Shown here in pieces: positions 9,945 to 17,706 of a stretch of DNA of 53,676 nucleotides; position 1 is the stretch's first letter, and every line of letters starts with the position of its first letter. The DNA comes from Streptomyces sp. MH60 (GTDB lineage Bacteria; Actinomycetota; Actinomycetes; Streptomycetales; Streptomycetaceae). The notes under the pieces were generated by a model, which was given only the letters and a program-made list of their open reading frames with translations, was not told the origin of the DNA and did no database searches. The stretch lies in contig NZ_MULI01000047.1 in NCBI RefSeq assembly GCF_002939385.1, forward strand, positions 1-53,676, given 5' to 3'. The position numbers were made by a program, and so were the translations under genes.

Positions 9945-10859
9945 TCAGACCTGGGCGCCGGAGAGGCGCTCCACGGCCCGCAGCAGGGCCGAGTGGTCCA
10001 GGCCGCCGTCGCCCTGGGCGCGCAGCGACGCGACCAGCTGGGCGACCACGGCGCCGACCGGCAGCGCGGCACCGACGTTGCGGGCGGCGTCGGTGACGAT
10101 GCCCATGTCCTTGTGGTGCAGGTCGATGCGGAAGCCCGGCTTGAAGTCGCGGGCGAGGAAGTTGTCCTTCTTCCGCGTCAGCACGGTCGAGCCGGCCAGA
10201 CCGCCGTTGAGGACGTCCAGGGCGGCCTTCAGGTCCACGCCGGACTTCTCCAGGAAGACCACGGCCTCGGCGCACGCCTGGATGTTCACGGCGACGATCA
10301 GCTGGTTGGCGGCCTTCACGGTCTGGCCCGAGCCGTGCGGACCGCACAGCACGATGGTCTTGCCGAGCGCCTCCAGGAGCGGCTTGGCCTCGTCGAAGTC
10401 GGCCTGCTCACCGCCGACCATGATGGACAGCACGGCCTCGATCGCACCGGCCTCGCCGCCGGAGACGGGGGCGTCCAGGACGCGGATGCCCTTGTCCTTC
10501 GCCGCCTTCGCGAGGTCCACCGAGGTCTGCGGGGTGATCGAGGACATGTCGACCAGCAGCGCGCCGGACTTCGCGTTCTCCAGGATGCCGTCGGGGCCGT
10601 AGGCGATGGCCTCGACCTGCGGCGACGCGGGCACCATGGTGACGATCACGTCGGCGTCGCGCACGGCCTCGGCGATCGAGCCGGCCGCGGTGCCGCCGGC
10701 GGCGGACAGCCGGTCCAGCTTCTCCTGCTCCAGCGTGAAGCCGGTGACCTGGTAACCCGCCTTGATCAGGTTCTCGGACATGGGGGAGCCCATGATGCCG
10801 AGACCGACCCAGGCAACCGTCGGGAGGGTCGGGTGGGAGGAATCACGCAGCGTGCTCAT
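9945..10859 (-). CDS. glxR: tartronate semialdehyde reductase (2-hydroxy-3-oxopropionate reductase)
   Basis: 304 residues, of the 3-hydroxyisobutyrate dehydrogenase-like family. It reduces tartronate semialdehyde, made by Gcl, to D-glycerate with NAD(P)H. The nucleotide-binding motif GLGIMG is at 19-24, the substrate motif DAPVSGGEAGA at about 129-139, and the catalytic lysine is Lys182 in GSGQTVKAANQ. It is second in an operon with hyi, 48 bp downstream of it, and ends before a strong hairpin. Confidence 0.94.
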   Translation of the reverse strand: MSTLRDSSHPTLPTVAWVGLGIMGSPMSENLIKAGYQVTGFTLEQEKLDRLSAAGGTAAGSIAEAVRDADVIVTMVPASPQVEAIAYGPDGILENAKSGALLVDMSSITPQTSVDLAKAAKDKGIRVLDAPVSGGEAGAIEAVLSIMVGGEQADFDEAKPLLEALGKTIVLCGPHGSGQTVKAANQLIVAVNIQACAEAVVFLEKSGVDLKAALDVLNGGLAGSTVLTRKKDNFLARDFKPGFRIDLHHKDMGIVTDAARNVGAALPVGAVVAQLVASLRAQGDGGLDHSALLRAVERLSGAQV

Positions 10860-10907
10860 GATGGGTACCTCTCTGAAAATCTGTGGAGAATTCCTGCGGG
10901 GTGGCGC

Positions 10908-11747
10908 TCAGCGGGCCGCGCGGGCCTCGGCCGGCAGCCAGGAGAAGGACTGCGCGCTGGGGTCGTCGCCGGGCTTGTACTCCAGGCCGACCCAGCCGTC
11001 GTACCCGGCCTTCGCCAGCCGGTCGAGCAGCTCCTCCAGCGGGAGGGAGCCCGTACCGGGCGCGCCGCGGCCCGGGTTGTCGGCGATCTGCACATGGCCG
11101 GTCTTCGCGGCGTACGCGTCGATCACCTGCGGCAGGTCCTCGCCGTTCATGGACAGGTGGTAGAGGTCCATGAGGAACTTGGCGTTGCCGAGACCGGTGG
11201 CCTCGTTGACCTTGTCCACGACCCCGATCGCGGCCGGTGCCGACACCAGCGGGTAGAGCGGCGACTCGGGCCGGTTGAGCGCCTCGATCAGCAGGATCGC
11301 GCCGATCCGGTCGGCCGCGCGGGCCGCGAGGACCAGGTTCTCCAGCGCGAGCCGGTCCTGCTCGGCCGGGTCCACGCCCTCGACGCGGTTGCCGTACAGG
11401 GCGTTGAGCGCCGTGCAGCCCAGCGACCGGGCGAAGTCGGCGGCCACGTCGATGTTGGCGCGGAACCGGTCCGACTCCTCGCCGGGGACCGACAGGGCGC
11501 CCCGGTCGGGTCCGGGCAGCCGCCCGGCGTAGAAGTTCAGGCCGGTGAGCTGGACGCCCGCGTCCTCGATCGCCGACTTGAGGGCGTCGAGCTCGGACTG
11601 CTCGGGGACGGGCGAGTCGATCCAGGGCCACCACAGCTCGACCGCGGTGAAGCCGGCCGCGGCGGCGGCCGCGGGGCGCTCCAGGAGCGGGAGTTCCGTG
11701 AAGAGGATCGACAGGTTGACGTTGAAGCGCTGGTCTGCGAATCCCAT
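10908..11747 (-). CDS. hyi: hydroxypyruvate isomerase
   Basis: 279 residues from the MGFADQRFNVNLSILFTELPLLER start. It is a TIM-barrel sugar-phosphate-isomerase-like enzyme that interconverts hydroxypyruvate and tartronate semialdehyde. Metal-binding positions are consistent with 'LLIEALN', 'FLMDLYHL' and 'HVQIADNPGRGAPGTG'. A frame continuing to 11870 would read through the operators, so the 11747 ATG, preceded by AAGGGAG, is preferred. It is the first gene of the hyi-reductase operon. Confidence 0.93.
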   Translation of the reverse strand: MGFADQRFNVNLSILFTELPLLERPAAAAAAGFTAVELWWPWIDSPVPEQSELDALKSAIEDAGVQLTGLNFYAGRLPGPDRGALSVPGEESDRFRANIDVAADFARSLGCTALNALYGNRVEGVDPAEQDRLALENLVLAARAADRIGAILLIEALNRPESPLYPLVSAPAAIGVVDKVNEATGLGNAKFLMDLYHLSMNGEDLPQVIDAYAAKTGHVQIADNPGRGAPGTGSLPLEELLDRLAKAGYDGWVGLEYKPGDDPSAQSFSWLPAEARAAR

Positions 11748-11781
11748 AGGGTGCCGCGCTCCCTTCCGCTTGAGGGTGTAT

Positions 11782-11817
11782 TTCCGTATTACGGAAGTTC
11801 GTTTCTGCTTGATGGAA
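11782..11817. promoter_or_regulatory. paired IclR-type operators upstream of hyi
   Basis: TTCCGTATTACGGAA (11782-11796, a perfect 15-bp palindrome) and TTCTGCTTGATGGAA (11803-11817) have centres 21 bp apart, as at gcl. A possible minus-strand -35 TTGACA lies at 11846-11841 with a weak -10 18 bp away. Confidence 0.7.
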
Positions 11818-11889
11818 GGTTGCCCGGGGAGCGCGGCTGTTGTCAAGAGGGGGCGGCGCAAAGCGGTCACCCCGCGTTAGGTTGACCGC

Positions 11890-12156
11890 GTGCGATTGAG
11901 AGTGGAGTTCACGACCGAACCCTTCGACCTGGACGAGGCGCCCGCGCACGCGGTGGTGGCCCGGGAGGTCGTCGAGGCCGCCGAGCTGGACGCGGTCGAC
12001 GTCGGCCCGTTCGGCAACACCGCCGAGGGCGGTGCCGACCGGGTGCTCACCGCCGTGGACGCGCTGCTGCGCCGCTCCCTGGAGGCCGGTGCCACCCGGA
12101 TCTCGCTCCAGGTCAACGTGGTCGGAGAAGACGCCGAGCGAGGGGGCGAGCGGTGA
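11890..12156 (+). CDS. MTH1187/YkoF-type thiamine-binding-like protein
   Basis: 88 residues. The pattern 'RVEFTTEPF ... VDVGPFGNTAEGGADRVLTAVDALLRRSLEAGATRISLQVNVV' matches the small MTH1187-like/thiamine-binding (YkoF-related, former DUF77) family. Gcl uses ThDP, so thiamine sensing or carrying would fit, but that is inference. Start GTG. Its stop overlaps the next start (GTGA), so the two genes are translationally coupled. It is transcribed away from hyi. Confidence 0.7.
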   Translation: MRLRVEFTTEPFDLDEAPAHAVVAREVVEAAELDAVDVGPFGNTAEGGADRVLTAVDALLRRSLEAGATRISLQVNVVGEDAERGGER

Positions 12157-12521
12157 CCGGTCCCGCCGAGGAGCCGTTCATCGCGGCCGTCAAGCCGCTG
12201 GTCGACGCCATGGGCGGCGAGATGCTGCCGCCGGACGAGGCCGGCCTGGAGGACGTCGTGCTCTCGTGGGAGGGCGCCGACGTCGTCGCCGTCCGCCTGC
12301 CCCAGCTCGCCGACTCCCTGGACCACATCCTGGCCGCCATGGAACGCCGGCAGGGCAGGCCGCTGGCCGACCTGGACCGCAGGGCCAAGCAGGAGGTCGT
12401 ACGGGCCCTGGAGGCCCGCGGCGCCTTCGCCGTACGGCACGGCGTGGAGACCGTCGCGAGCGCCCTCGGCGTCAGCCGCTTCACCGTGTACAACTACCTC
12501 AACCGCGAGAAGGGCACCTGA
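12153..12521 (+). CDS. small HTH_22-type DNA-binding protein
   Basis: 122 residues. The C-terminus (RRAKQEVVRALEARGAFAVR...VASALGVSRFTVYNYLNRE) is a helix-turn-helix of the HTH_22 type found at the end of YheO-like regulators. The N-terminal ~65 residues ('LVDAMGGEMLPPDEAGLEDVVLSWEGADVVAVRLP') are not a full PAS/YheO domain. It overlaps the thiamine-binding-like gene by 4 bp. It lies between hyi and uraD, so it is a candidate local regulator. A terminator follows within 25 bp. Confidence 0.7.
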   Translation: MTGPAEEPFIAAVKPLVDAMGGEMLPPDEAGLEDVVLSWEGADVVAVRLPQLADSLDHILAAMERRQGRPLADLDRRAKQEVVRALEARGAFAVRHGVETVASALGVSRFTVYNYLNREKGT

Positions 12522-12545
12522 CCTGCACGGTTCCCGACCACCGCC

Positions 12546-12577
12546 AGCCGCCGTCCGGTAACCGGGCGGCGGCTTTT
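12546..12577 (+). terminator. rho-independent terminator after HTH_22 gene
   Basis: Near-perfect GC-rich arms 12546-12559 and 12561-12574 (one mismatch) are followed directly by TTTT, a textbook intrinsic terminator. Confidence 0.75.
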
Positions 12578-12591
12578 CTGACCCCGAATTT

Positions 12592-12632
12592 TCAACAAAG
12601 TGTTGACGGCTTGTTTCCGAGGGCGTTAGCTA
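12592..12632 (+). promoter_or_regulatory. uraD promoter overlapped by TCAACA-type palindrome
   Basis: TCAACAAAGTGTTGA (12592-12606) overlaps a -35 box TTGACG (12603-12608). TAGCTA (12627-12632) follows at an 18-bp spacing. The same palindrome type is seen at catalase, aceB and allantoinase. No paired TTCC-type operator is evident here. Confidence 0.6.
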
Positions 12633-12670
12633 TCGGCACGCCCGCTCAGCACAAGGCCACGGAGGCTCCC

Positions 12671-13186
12671 GTGACGTCCACTTCCGCGTCGGGCCTGGCC
12701 CGCTTCAACACCCTCGAGGAGTCCTCGGCACGCGCCGAACTCCACGAGGCGTGCGCCTCCACGGCGTGGGCCCGGCGCCTGCTCGCCGCCCGCCCCTTCG
12801 CCACCGCCGAGGACCTGTACGCCGCCAGCGACGCCGCCATGGCCGAACTGAGTGCCGAGGACCTCGCCGAGGCGATGGCCGGACACCCGCCGATCGGCCG
12901 TCCCAAGCCGGGCGACCCGACCTCGTCCCGCGAACAGGCGGGCATGGCCGGCGCCGCCGAGGAACTCAAGGCGGAGATGCTCGAACTGAACCTGGCCTAC
13001 CAGGAGAAGTTCGGCCACGTCTTCCTCATCTGCGCCACCGGCCGGACCGGCGAGCAGATGCGCGACGCGGTCAAGGAGCGGATCGGCAACTCGCCCGAGC
13101 AGGAGCGGGAGATCGTCCGCGCCGAACTGGGGAAGATCAACCGCATCCGCCTGACCCGACTCGTCGAACAGGACGCCCGACCATGA
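12671..13186 (+). CDS. uraD: 2-oxo-4-hydroxy-4-carboxy-5-ureidoimidazoline (OHCU) decarboxylase
   Basis: 171 residues from a GTG start with GGAGG five bases upstream. It decarboxylates OHCU to S-allantoin, the third step from urate. Family signatures are 'ARFNTLEESSARAELHEACAS', the catalytic-His segment MAGHPPIGRP, 'SSREQAGM', and 'YQEKFGHVFLICATGRTGEQM'. Its stop overlaps the uraH start (ATGA), so uraD, uraH and uricase form one operon. Confidence 0.93.
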   Translation: MTSTSASGLARFNTLEESSARAELHEACASTAWARRLLAARPFATAEDLYAASDAAMAELSAEDLAEAMAGHPPIGRPKPGDPTSSREQAGMAGAAEELKAEMLELNLAYQEKFGHVFLICATGRTGEQMRDAVKERIGNSPEQEREIVRAELGKINRIRLTRLVEQDARP

Positions 13187-13584
13187 GCACCAGCACCACC
13201 GCCTCCGTGTCCACGCACATCCTGGACACCAGCGCCGGCCGCCCCGCCGGGGACGTCGCCGTCCACCTCGCCGCCCGCGCGGGCCGCGAAGCGGACTGGC
13301 AGGCACTCGGCGGCTCCGCGACCGACGCCGACGGCCGGTGCAAGGACCTCCCGGCCCTGCCGGAGGGCACCACCCACGTACGGCTCGACTTCGACACCGA
13401 GACGTACTTCGCCAAGAAACAAGCCGCGGCCCAGCAGGACGCCCCCGCGCTCCGGGACAGCGAGAACGGCCGGCCAGTGTTCTTCCCCGAGGTCACCATC
13501 ACCTTCGCGGTGGTGCCCGGCGAGCACTACCACGTTCCGCTGCTGCTCAACCCGTTCGGCTACTCCGTTTACCGAGGGAGCTGA
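13183..13584 (+). CDS. uraH: 5-hydroxyisourate hydrolase (transthyretin-like)
   Basis: 133 residues. It hydrolyses 5-hydroxyisourate, the uricase product, to OHCU. It has the N-terminal STHILDTSAGRPA motif with His12 and the C-terminal HYHVPLLLNPFGYSVYRGS signature that distinguishes the enzyme from transthyretin. It overlaps uraD by four bases and uricase follows after 8 bp. Confidence 0.95.
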   Translation: MSTSTTASVSTHILDTSAGRPAGDVAVHLAARAGREADWQALGGSATDADGRCKDLPALPEGTTHVRLDFDTETYFAKKQAAAQQDAPALRDSENGRPVFFPEVTITFAVVPGEHYHVPLLLNPFGYSVYRGS

Positions 13585-13592
13585 CCGACACC

Positions 13593-14528
13593 ATGACCCG
13601 TTTCGTCCTGGGACAGAACCAGTACGGCAAGGCAGAGAACCGCGTCGTCAAGATCACGCGTGACGGCGACACGCACCACATCAAGGACCTGAACGTCTCC
13701 GTCGCCCTGTCCGGCGACATGGAGGAGGTCCACCGCAGCGGTTCCAACGCCAACGTCCTGCCGACCGACACCACCAAGAACACGGTGTTCGCCTTCGCCA
13801 AGGAGCACGGCATCGAGAGCGCCGAGGACCTCGGCGTCAAGCTCGCCCGCCACTTCGTGGACAACAACGACCCGATCCACCGGGCCCGCATCCGCGTCGA
13901 GGAGTACGGCTGGGAGCGGATCGAGACGTCGAAGGGCGGCGCCCGCTTCGTCGGCGCCGACGAGATCGCCCACTCCTTCGTCCGCACCGGCCAGGAGACC
14001 CGCGTCGCGCAGATCACCTACGACGGCCACGGCATCCAGGTGCTCTCCGGCTTCAAGGACCTCACCGTCCTGAACTCGACCAACTCCGAGTTCTTCGGCT
14101 TCCTCAAGGACAAGTACACGACCCTCCCGGAGGACCACGACCGCATCCTCGCCACCACCGTCTCCACCTGGTGGCGGCACAACTGGGACGGCATCGACTC
14201 GCACGCCCCCGACTGGGACCGCTCCTACGGCGGGGTGCGCAAGCACGCGCTCCAGGCGTTCGCCGAGACCTACTCGTACTCGCTCCAGCAGACCCTCTTC
14301 GAGATGGGTGTGCGGGTGCTGAACTCCCGCGACGAGGTCGACGAGATCCGCTTCTCGATGCCCAACAAGCACCACTTCCGCTCGGACCTGTCGCCCTTCG
14401 GGATCGACAACGAGGCCAAGGACGGCGCCGTGTACTACGCCGCCGACCGCCCCTACGGCCTGATCGAGGCCACCATCCTGCGCGACGGCGCCGAGCAACT
14501 CATCCCGGTCGACATGACCAACCTCTGA
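13593..14528 (+). CDS. urate oxidase (uricase)
   Basis: 311 residues. It oxidises urate with O2 to 5-hydroxyisourate and hydrogen peroxide, without a cofactor. The catalytic Lys/Thr pair can be placed at Lys13 (QYGKAENRV) and Thr58 (PTDTTKNTVFAFAKEHG). The conserved PNKHHF and the repeated T-fold halves are present. It is the third gene of the uraD-uraH-uricase operon. A strong hairpin separates it from the permease downstream. Its peroxide is the likely reason for a linked catalase. Confidence 0.96.
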   Translation: MTRFVLGQNQYGKAENRVVKITRDGDTHHIKDLNVSVALSGDMEEVHRSGSNANVLPTDTTKNTVFAFAKEHGIESAEDLGVKLARHFVDNNDPIHRARIRVEEYGWERIETSKGGARFVGADEIAHSFVRTGQETRVAQITYDGHGIQVLSGFKDLTVLNSTNSEFFGFLKDKYTTLPEDHDRILATTVSTWWRHNWDGIDSHAPDWDRSYGGVRKHALQAFAETYSYSLQQTLFEMGVRVLNSRDEVDEIRFSMPNKHHFRSDLSPFGIDNEAKDGAVYYAADRPYGLIEATILRDGAEQLIPVDMTNL

Positions 14529-14535
14529 CGCGGCA

Positions 14536-14575
14536 GGCGCGCCGCCGGCCCCGCCCCCGGGGCCGGCGGCGCGCC
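14536..14575 (+). terminator. 18-bp perfect hairpin between uricase and permease
   Basis: The arms 14536-14553 and 14558-14575 pair perfectly around a CCCC loop and end six bases before the permease ribosome site (GGAGG, 14581). No T-run follows. It may attenuate rather than fully end the uricase transcript. Confidence 0.6.
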
Positions 14576-14592
14576 ACACCGGAGGAAACACC

Positions 14593-16005
14593 ATGGCACT
14601 GCCTGCGAAAGGGCCCGCCACCGGCCCTGGCACCACCCCGCCGGTGCACACCGAGGACGCCGTCACGTCCGTGCACCCGGTTGACGAGAAGCTCCACCCC
14701 TCGCGGCTCGTCCCCGCCGCGCTCCAGCACATCGCCGCCATGTACGCGGGCGTCGTCACTCCTCCGCTCATCATCGGCCAGGCCTGCGGACTCGACCTGG
14801 AGGGCCGCACCCGGCTGATCGCGGCCTCGCTGCTGATCGCGGGCGTCGCCACCCTGCTCCAGACCCTCGGCGTCAAGGGCTTCGTCGGCAACCGCCTGCC
14901 GTTCGTCAACGCCGCCTCCTCGGCCGGCATCGCGCCCATCCTCGCGATCGTCGAGACCAACGCGAAGGGCAGCCAACTCCCCGCCGTCTACGGCGCGGTG
15001 ATGGTCGCCGGTGTCTTCTGCCTCGCCGTCGGCCCGTTCTTCGGCCGGCTCCTGCGCTTCTTCCCGCCGCTGGTCACGGGTGTCGTCATCACCCTCATCG
15101 GCGTCACGCTGATGCCGGTCCCGGTCGGCTGGGCCCAGGGCGGCGACAAGACCGCCGCCGACTTCGGCTCGATGCGCCACCTCGCGCTCGCCGCCTTCAC
15201 CCTCGCCGTCATCCTCGTCATCCAGCGCTTCGGCCGGGGCTTCGTCAAGCAAGTGGCGCTGCTCTTCGGCCTGTTGATCGGCACCCTGGCCGCCGTCCCG
15301 TTCGGCATGGCCGACTTCGGCGCCCTGAGGTCCGCGCCGGTCGCCGCGCTGCCCACGCCCTTCGCCTTCGGCGCCCCCGAGTTCCAGCCCGCGGCCATCC
15401 TGTCGCTGTGCATCGTCATGCTGGTCCTGATGACGGAGTCGTCCGCCGGCATGCTCGCCCTCGGCGAGATCTGCGACCGCCGCGCCGACGCCAAGGTCAT
15501 CACCCGCGGCCTGCGCACCGACGGCCTCGCCACCCTGGTCGGCCCCGTCTTCGGCGGCTTCCCCACCTCCGCCTTCGCCCAGAACGTCGGCGTCGTCTCC
15601 CTCACCCGGGTGCGCAGCCGCTACGTCGTCGCCGTCGCCGGTGCCACCCTGCTGGTCCTCGGCGCCTTCCCGGTCCTGGGCGCGGTCGTCTCCCTGGTCC
15701 CGATGCCGGTCCTGGGCGGCGCGGGCATCGTGCTGTTCGGCTCGATCGCCGTCAGCGGCATCCGTACGCTCTCCGAGGCCGGGCTGGACGACAGCTCCAA
15801 CATCATCCTGGTCGCCGTGGCGCTCGGGGCGGGCATCATCCCGCTGGCGGCGCCCACCTTCTACGCCGAGTTCCCCGCCTGGGCCCAGACCGTGCTGGGC
15901 TCCGGCATCAGCGCCGGAGCGATCGTCGCGGTCGCCCTCAACCTCTTCTTCCACCATCTCGGCACCCGGAGCCGCCAACCGGTTCCGGCACTCAAATCCT
16001 CCTAG
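14593..16005 (+). CDS. NCS2-family urate/xanthine permease
   Basis: 470 residues, about 12-14 membrane helices, of the nucleobase-cation symporter-2 family. A hydrophilic N-terminus is followed by 'LQHIAAMYAGVVTPPLII'. The TM8 signature is TESSAGMLALGE, and the substrate-site segment is AQNVGVVSLTRVRSR. Its position after uricase suggests urate or xanthine uptake. A second NCS2 gene (17707-19095) shares the same block order. GGAGG precedes the ATG. Confidence 0.92.
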   Translation: MALPAKGPATGPGTTPPVHTEDAVTSVHPVDEKLHPSRLVPAALQHIAAMYAGVVTPPLIIGQACGLDLEGRTRLIAASLLIAGVATLLQTLGVKGFVGNRLPFVNAASSAGIAPILAIVETNAKGSQLPAVYGAVMVAGVFCLAVGPFFGRLLRFFPPLVTGVVITLIGVTLMPVPVGWAQGGDKTAADFGSMRHLALAAFTLAVILVIQRFGRGFVKQVALLFGLLIGTLAAVPFGMADFGALRSAPVAALPTPFAFGAPEFQPAAILSLCIVMLVLMTESSAGMLALGEICDRRADAKVITRGLRTDGLATLVGPVFGGFPTSAFAQNVGVVSLTRVRSRYVVAVAGATLLVLGAFPVLGAVVSLVPMPVLGGAGIVLFGSIAVSGIRTLSEAGLDDSSNIILVAVALGAGIIPLAAPTFYAEFPAWAQTVLGSGISAGAIVAVALNLFFHHLGTRSRQPVPALKSS

Positions 16006-16077
16006 GGTCCTGCCGTGCCCTCCCCGTGGGTACTCGACTCCCCGCCCACGGGCCCCACCGAAAGGCAAGGAAGCAGC

Positions 16078-17466
16078 ATGGCAGCATCATCGGCAACCGG
16101 ACGCACCGTCATCGAGCACGGTGCGATCGCCACCGTGGACGCGGGCGACACCGAGTACGCCTCCGGCCACGTCGTGCTCGCCGGCAACCGGATCGAGTCC
16201 GTCGGCGCGGGCGGGGCACCCCAGGACCTGGAGAACGTCGTACGCCGGATCGACGCGACCGGACACCTGGTCACACCGGGACTGATCAACACCCACCACC
16301 ACTTCTACCAGTGGCTCACCCGGGGCCTGGCCACCGACCACAACCTGTTCGACTGGCTGGTCGCCCTGTACCCGACCTGGGCGCGCCTCGACGAGCCGAT
16401 GGCGTACGCGGCGGCCCAGGGTTCCCTCGCCGTGATGGCCCGCGGCGGCGTCACCACCGCCGCGGACCACCACTACATCCACCCGCGGGGCGCCGGTGAC
16501 CTGTCCGGCGCGATCATCCGCGCCGCCCGCGAGATCGGCGTCCGCTTCACCCTCGCCCGCGGCTCCATGGACCGCGGCGAGTCCGACGGCGGGCTGCCGC
16601 CGGACTTCGCGGTGGAGAGCCTGGACGACGCGCTCGCCGCCACCGAGGCCACCGTCAGGGAACACCACGACTCCTCCTTCGACGCGATGACCCAGGTCGC
16701 CGTCGCCCCCTGCTCGCCCTTCTCCGTCTCCACCGAACTCATGCGCCAGGGCGCCGAACTGGGCCGCCGGCTCGGCGTACGGCTGCACACCCACGGCTCG
16801 GAGACCGTGGAGGAGGAGAAGTTCTGCCACGAGCTGTTCGGCATGGGCCCCACCGACTACTTCGAGTCGACCGGCTGGCTCGGCGAGGACGTGTGGATGG
16901 CGCACTGCGTCCACATGAACGACTCCGACATCGCCGCCTTCGCCCGCACCGGCACCGGCGTCGCCCACTGCCCGTCCTCCAACGCCCGCCTGGCCGCGGG
17001 CATCGCCCGGGTCCCCGACCTGCTCGCCGCCGGCGTCCCGGTCGGCCTCGGCGTCGACGGCACCGCCTCCAACGAGTCCGGCGAACTCCACACCGAACTG
17101 CGCAACGCCCTGCTGATCAACCGCCTCGGCGCCCACCGCGAGGCCGCGCTGGACGCCCGCAAGGCGCTGCGCCTAGGCACCCACGGCGGCGCCCGGGTCC
17201 TCGGCCGGTCCGCCGAGACCGGCTCCCTGGAGGCGGGCAAGCTCGCCGACCTGGTGCTGTGGCGGATGGACACCCTCGCCCACTCCTCGATCGCCGACCC
17301 GGTGACCGCCCTGGTCTTCGGCGCCCCCGCCCCGGTCACGGCGTCGTTCGTGAACGGACGGCAGATCGTCGAGGACGGCAGGCTGCTCACGGCCGACGAG
17401 GACGCCCTCGCCCGCTCCACCCGCGACGAGGCACGACGCCTGGCGCGGATCGCCGCGCAGGGCTGA
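16078..17466 (+). CDS. 8-oxoguanine deaminase-type amidohydrolase
   Basis: 462 residues, amidohydrolase superfamily (TrzN/guanine-deaminase branch). Metal ligands His73 and His75 are in INTHHHFYQWLTRGLATD, with further sites LHTHGSE, MAHCVHMND and GVDGTASNESGE. The 'HHHFYQWLTRGLATDHNLFDWL' style is that of 8-oxoguanine deaminases, which yield urate directly. That fits a gene lying between two NCS2 permeases and next to uricase. Guanine deaminase or another purine deaminase is the main alternative. The ATG at 16078 follows AAGGAAG. Confidence 0.85.
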   Translation: MAASSATGRTVIEHGAIATVDAGDTEYASGHVVLAGNRIESVGAGGAPQDLENVVRRIDATGHLVTPGLINTHHHFYQWLTRGLATDHNLFDWLVALYPTWARLDEPMAYAAAQGSLAVMARGGVTTAADHHYIHPRGAGDLSGAIIRAAREIGVRFTLARGSMDRGESDGGLPPDFAVESLDDALAATEATVREHHDSSFDAMTQVAVAPCSPFSVSTELMRQGAELGRRLGVRLHTHGSETVEEEKFCHELFGMGPTDYFESTGWLGEDVWMAHCVHMNDSDIAAFARTGTGVAHCPSSNARLAAGIARVPDLLAAGVPVGLGVDGTASNESGELHTELRNALLINRLGAHREAALDARKALRLGTHGGARVLGRSAETGSLEAGKLADLVLWRMDTLAHSSIADPVTALVFGAPAPVTASFVNGRQIVEDGRLLTADEDALARSTRDEARRLARIAAQG

Positions 17467-17495
17467 ACCCCGTACAACAGAACACCACTTGATCT

Positions 17496-17592
17496 CCGGC
17501 CGGGAGGGACGGCTCCCGGCCGGTAACCGTGGACCCGAGCGGGGTCCACGGTGGCCTACTCCGGGGTGTGCGCCCCTGCGCGCACGCCCCGG
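17496..17592 (+). terminator. three tandem hairpins after the deaminase gene
   Basis: Three consecutive stems lie here: 17496-17506 with 17513-17523 (11 bp, perfect), 17526-17536 with 17542-17552 (11 bp, perfect), and 17561-17573 with 17580-17592 (13 bp, one G-U type mismatch). None has a T-run. They separate the deaminase from the second permease. Confidence 0.55.
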
Positions 17593-17665
17593 AGCGGTCG
17601 CCCGTTCCCCCGAACGGTCCGTCCCGGTCCCGCACGACCACCACTAGCTCCACCTCCCTGACACC

Positions 17666-17683
17666 CACGTCAGAGTCGACGTG
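17666..17683. promoter_or_regulatory. CACGTC-N6-GACGTG palindrome upstream of second permease
   Basis: CACGTC (17666-17671) and GACGTG (17678-17683) form a perfect split palindrome just upstream of the ribosome site of the second NCS2 gene. It is unlike the other two palindromes of the window. It may be an operator or the site of a short hairpin. Confidence 0.35.
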
Positions 17684-17706
17684 TAAACGACCGGAGGAAC
17701 GCCGCC

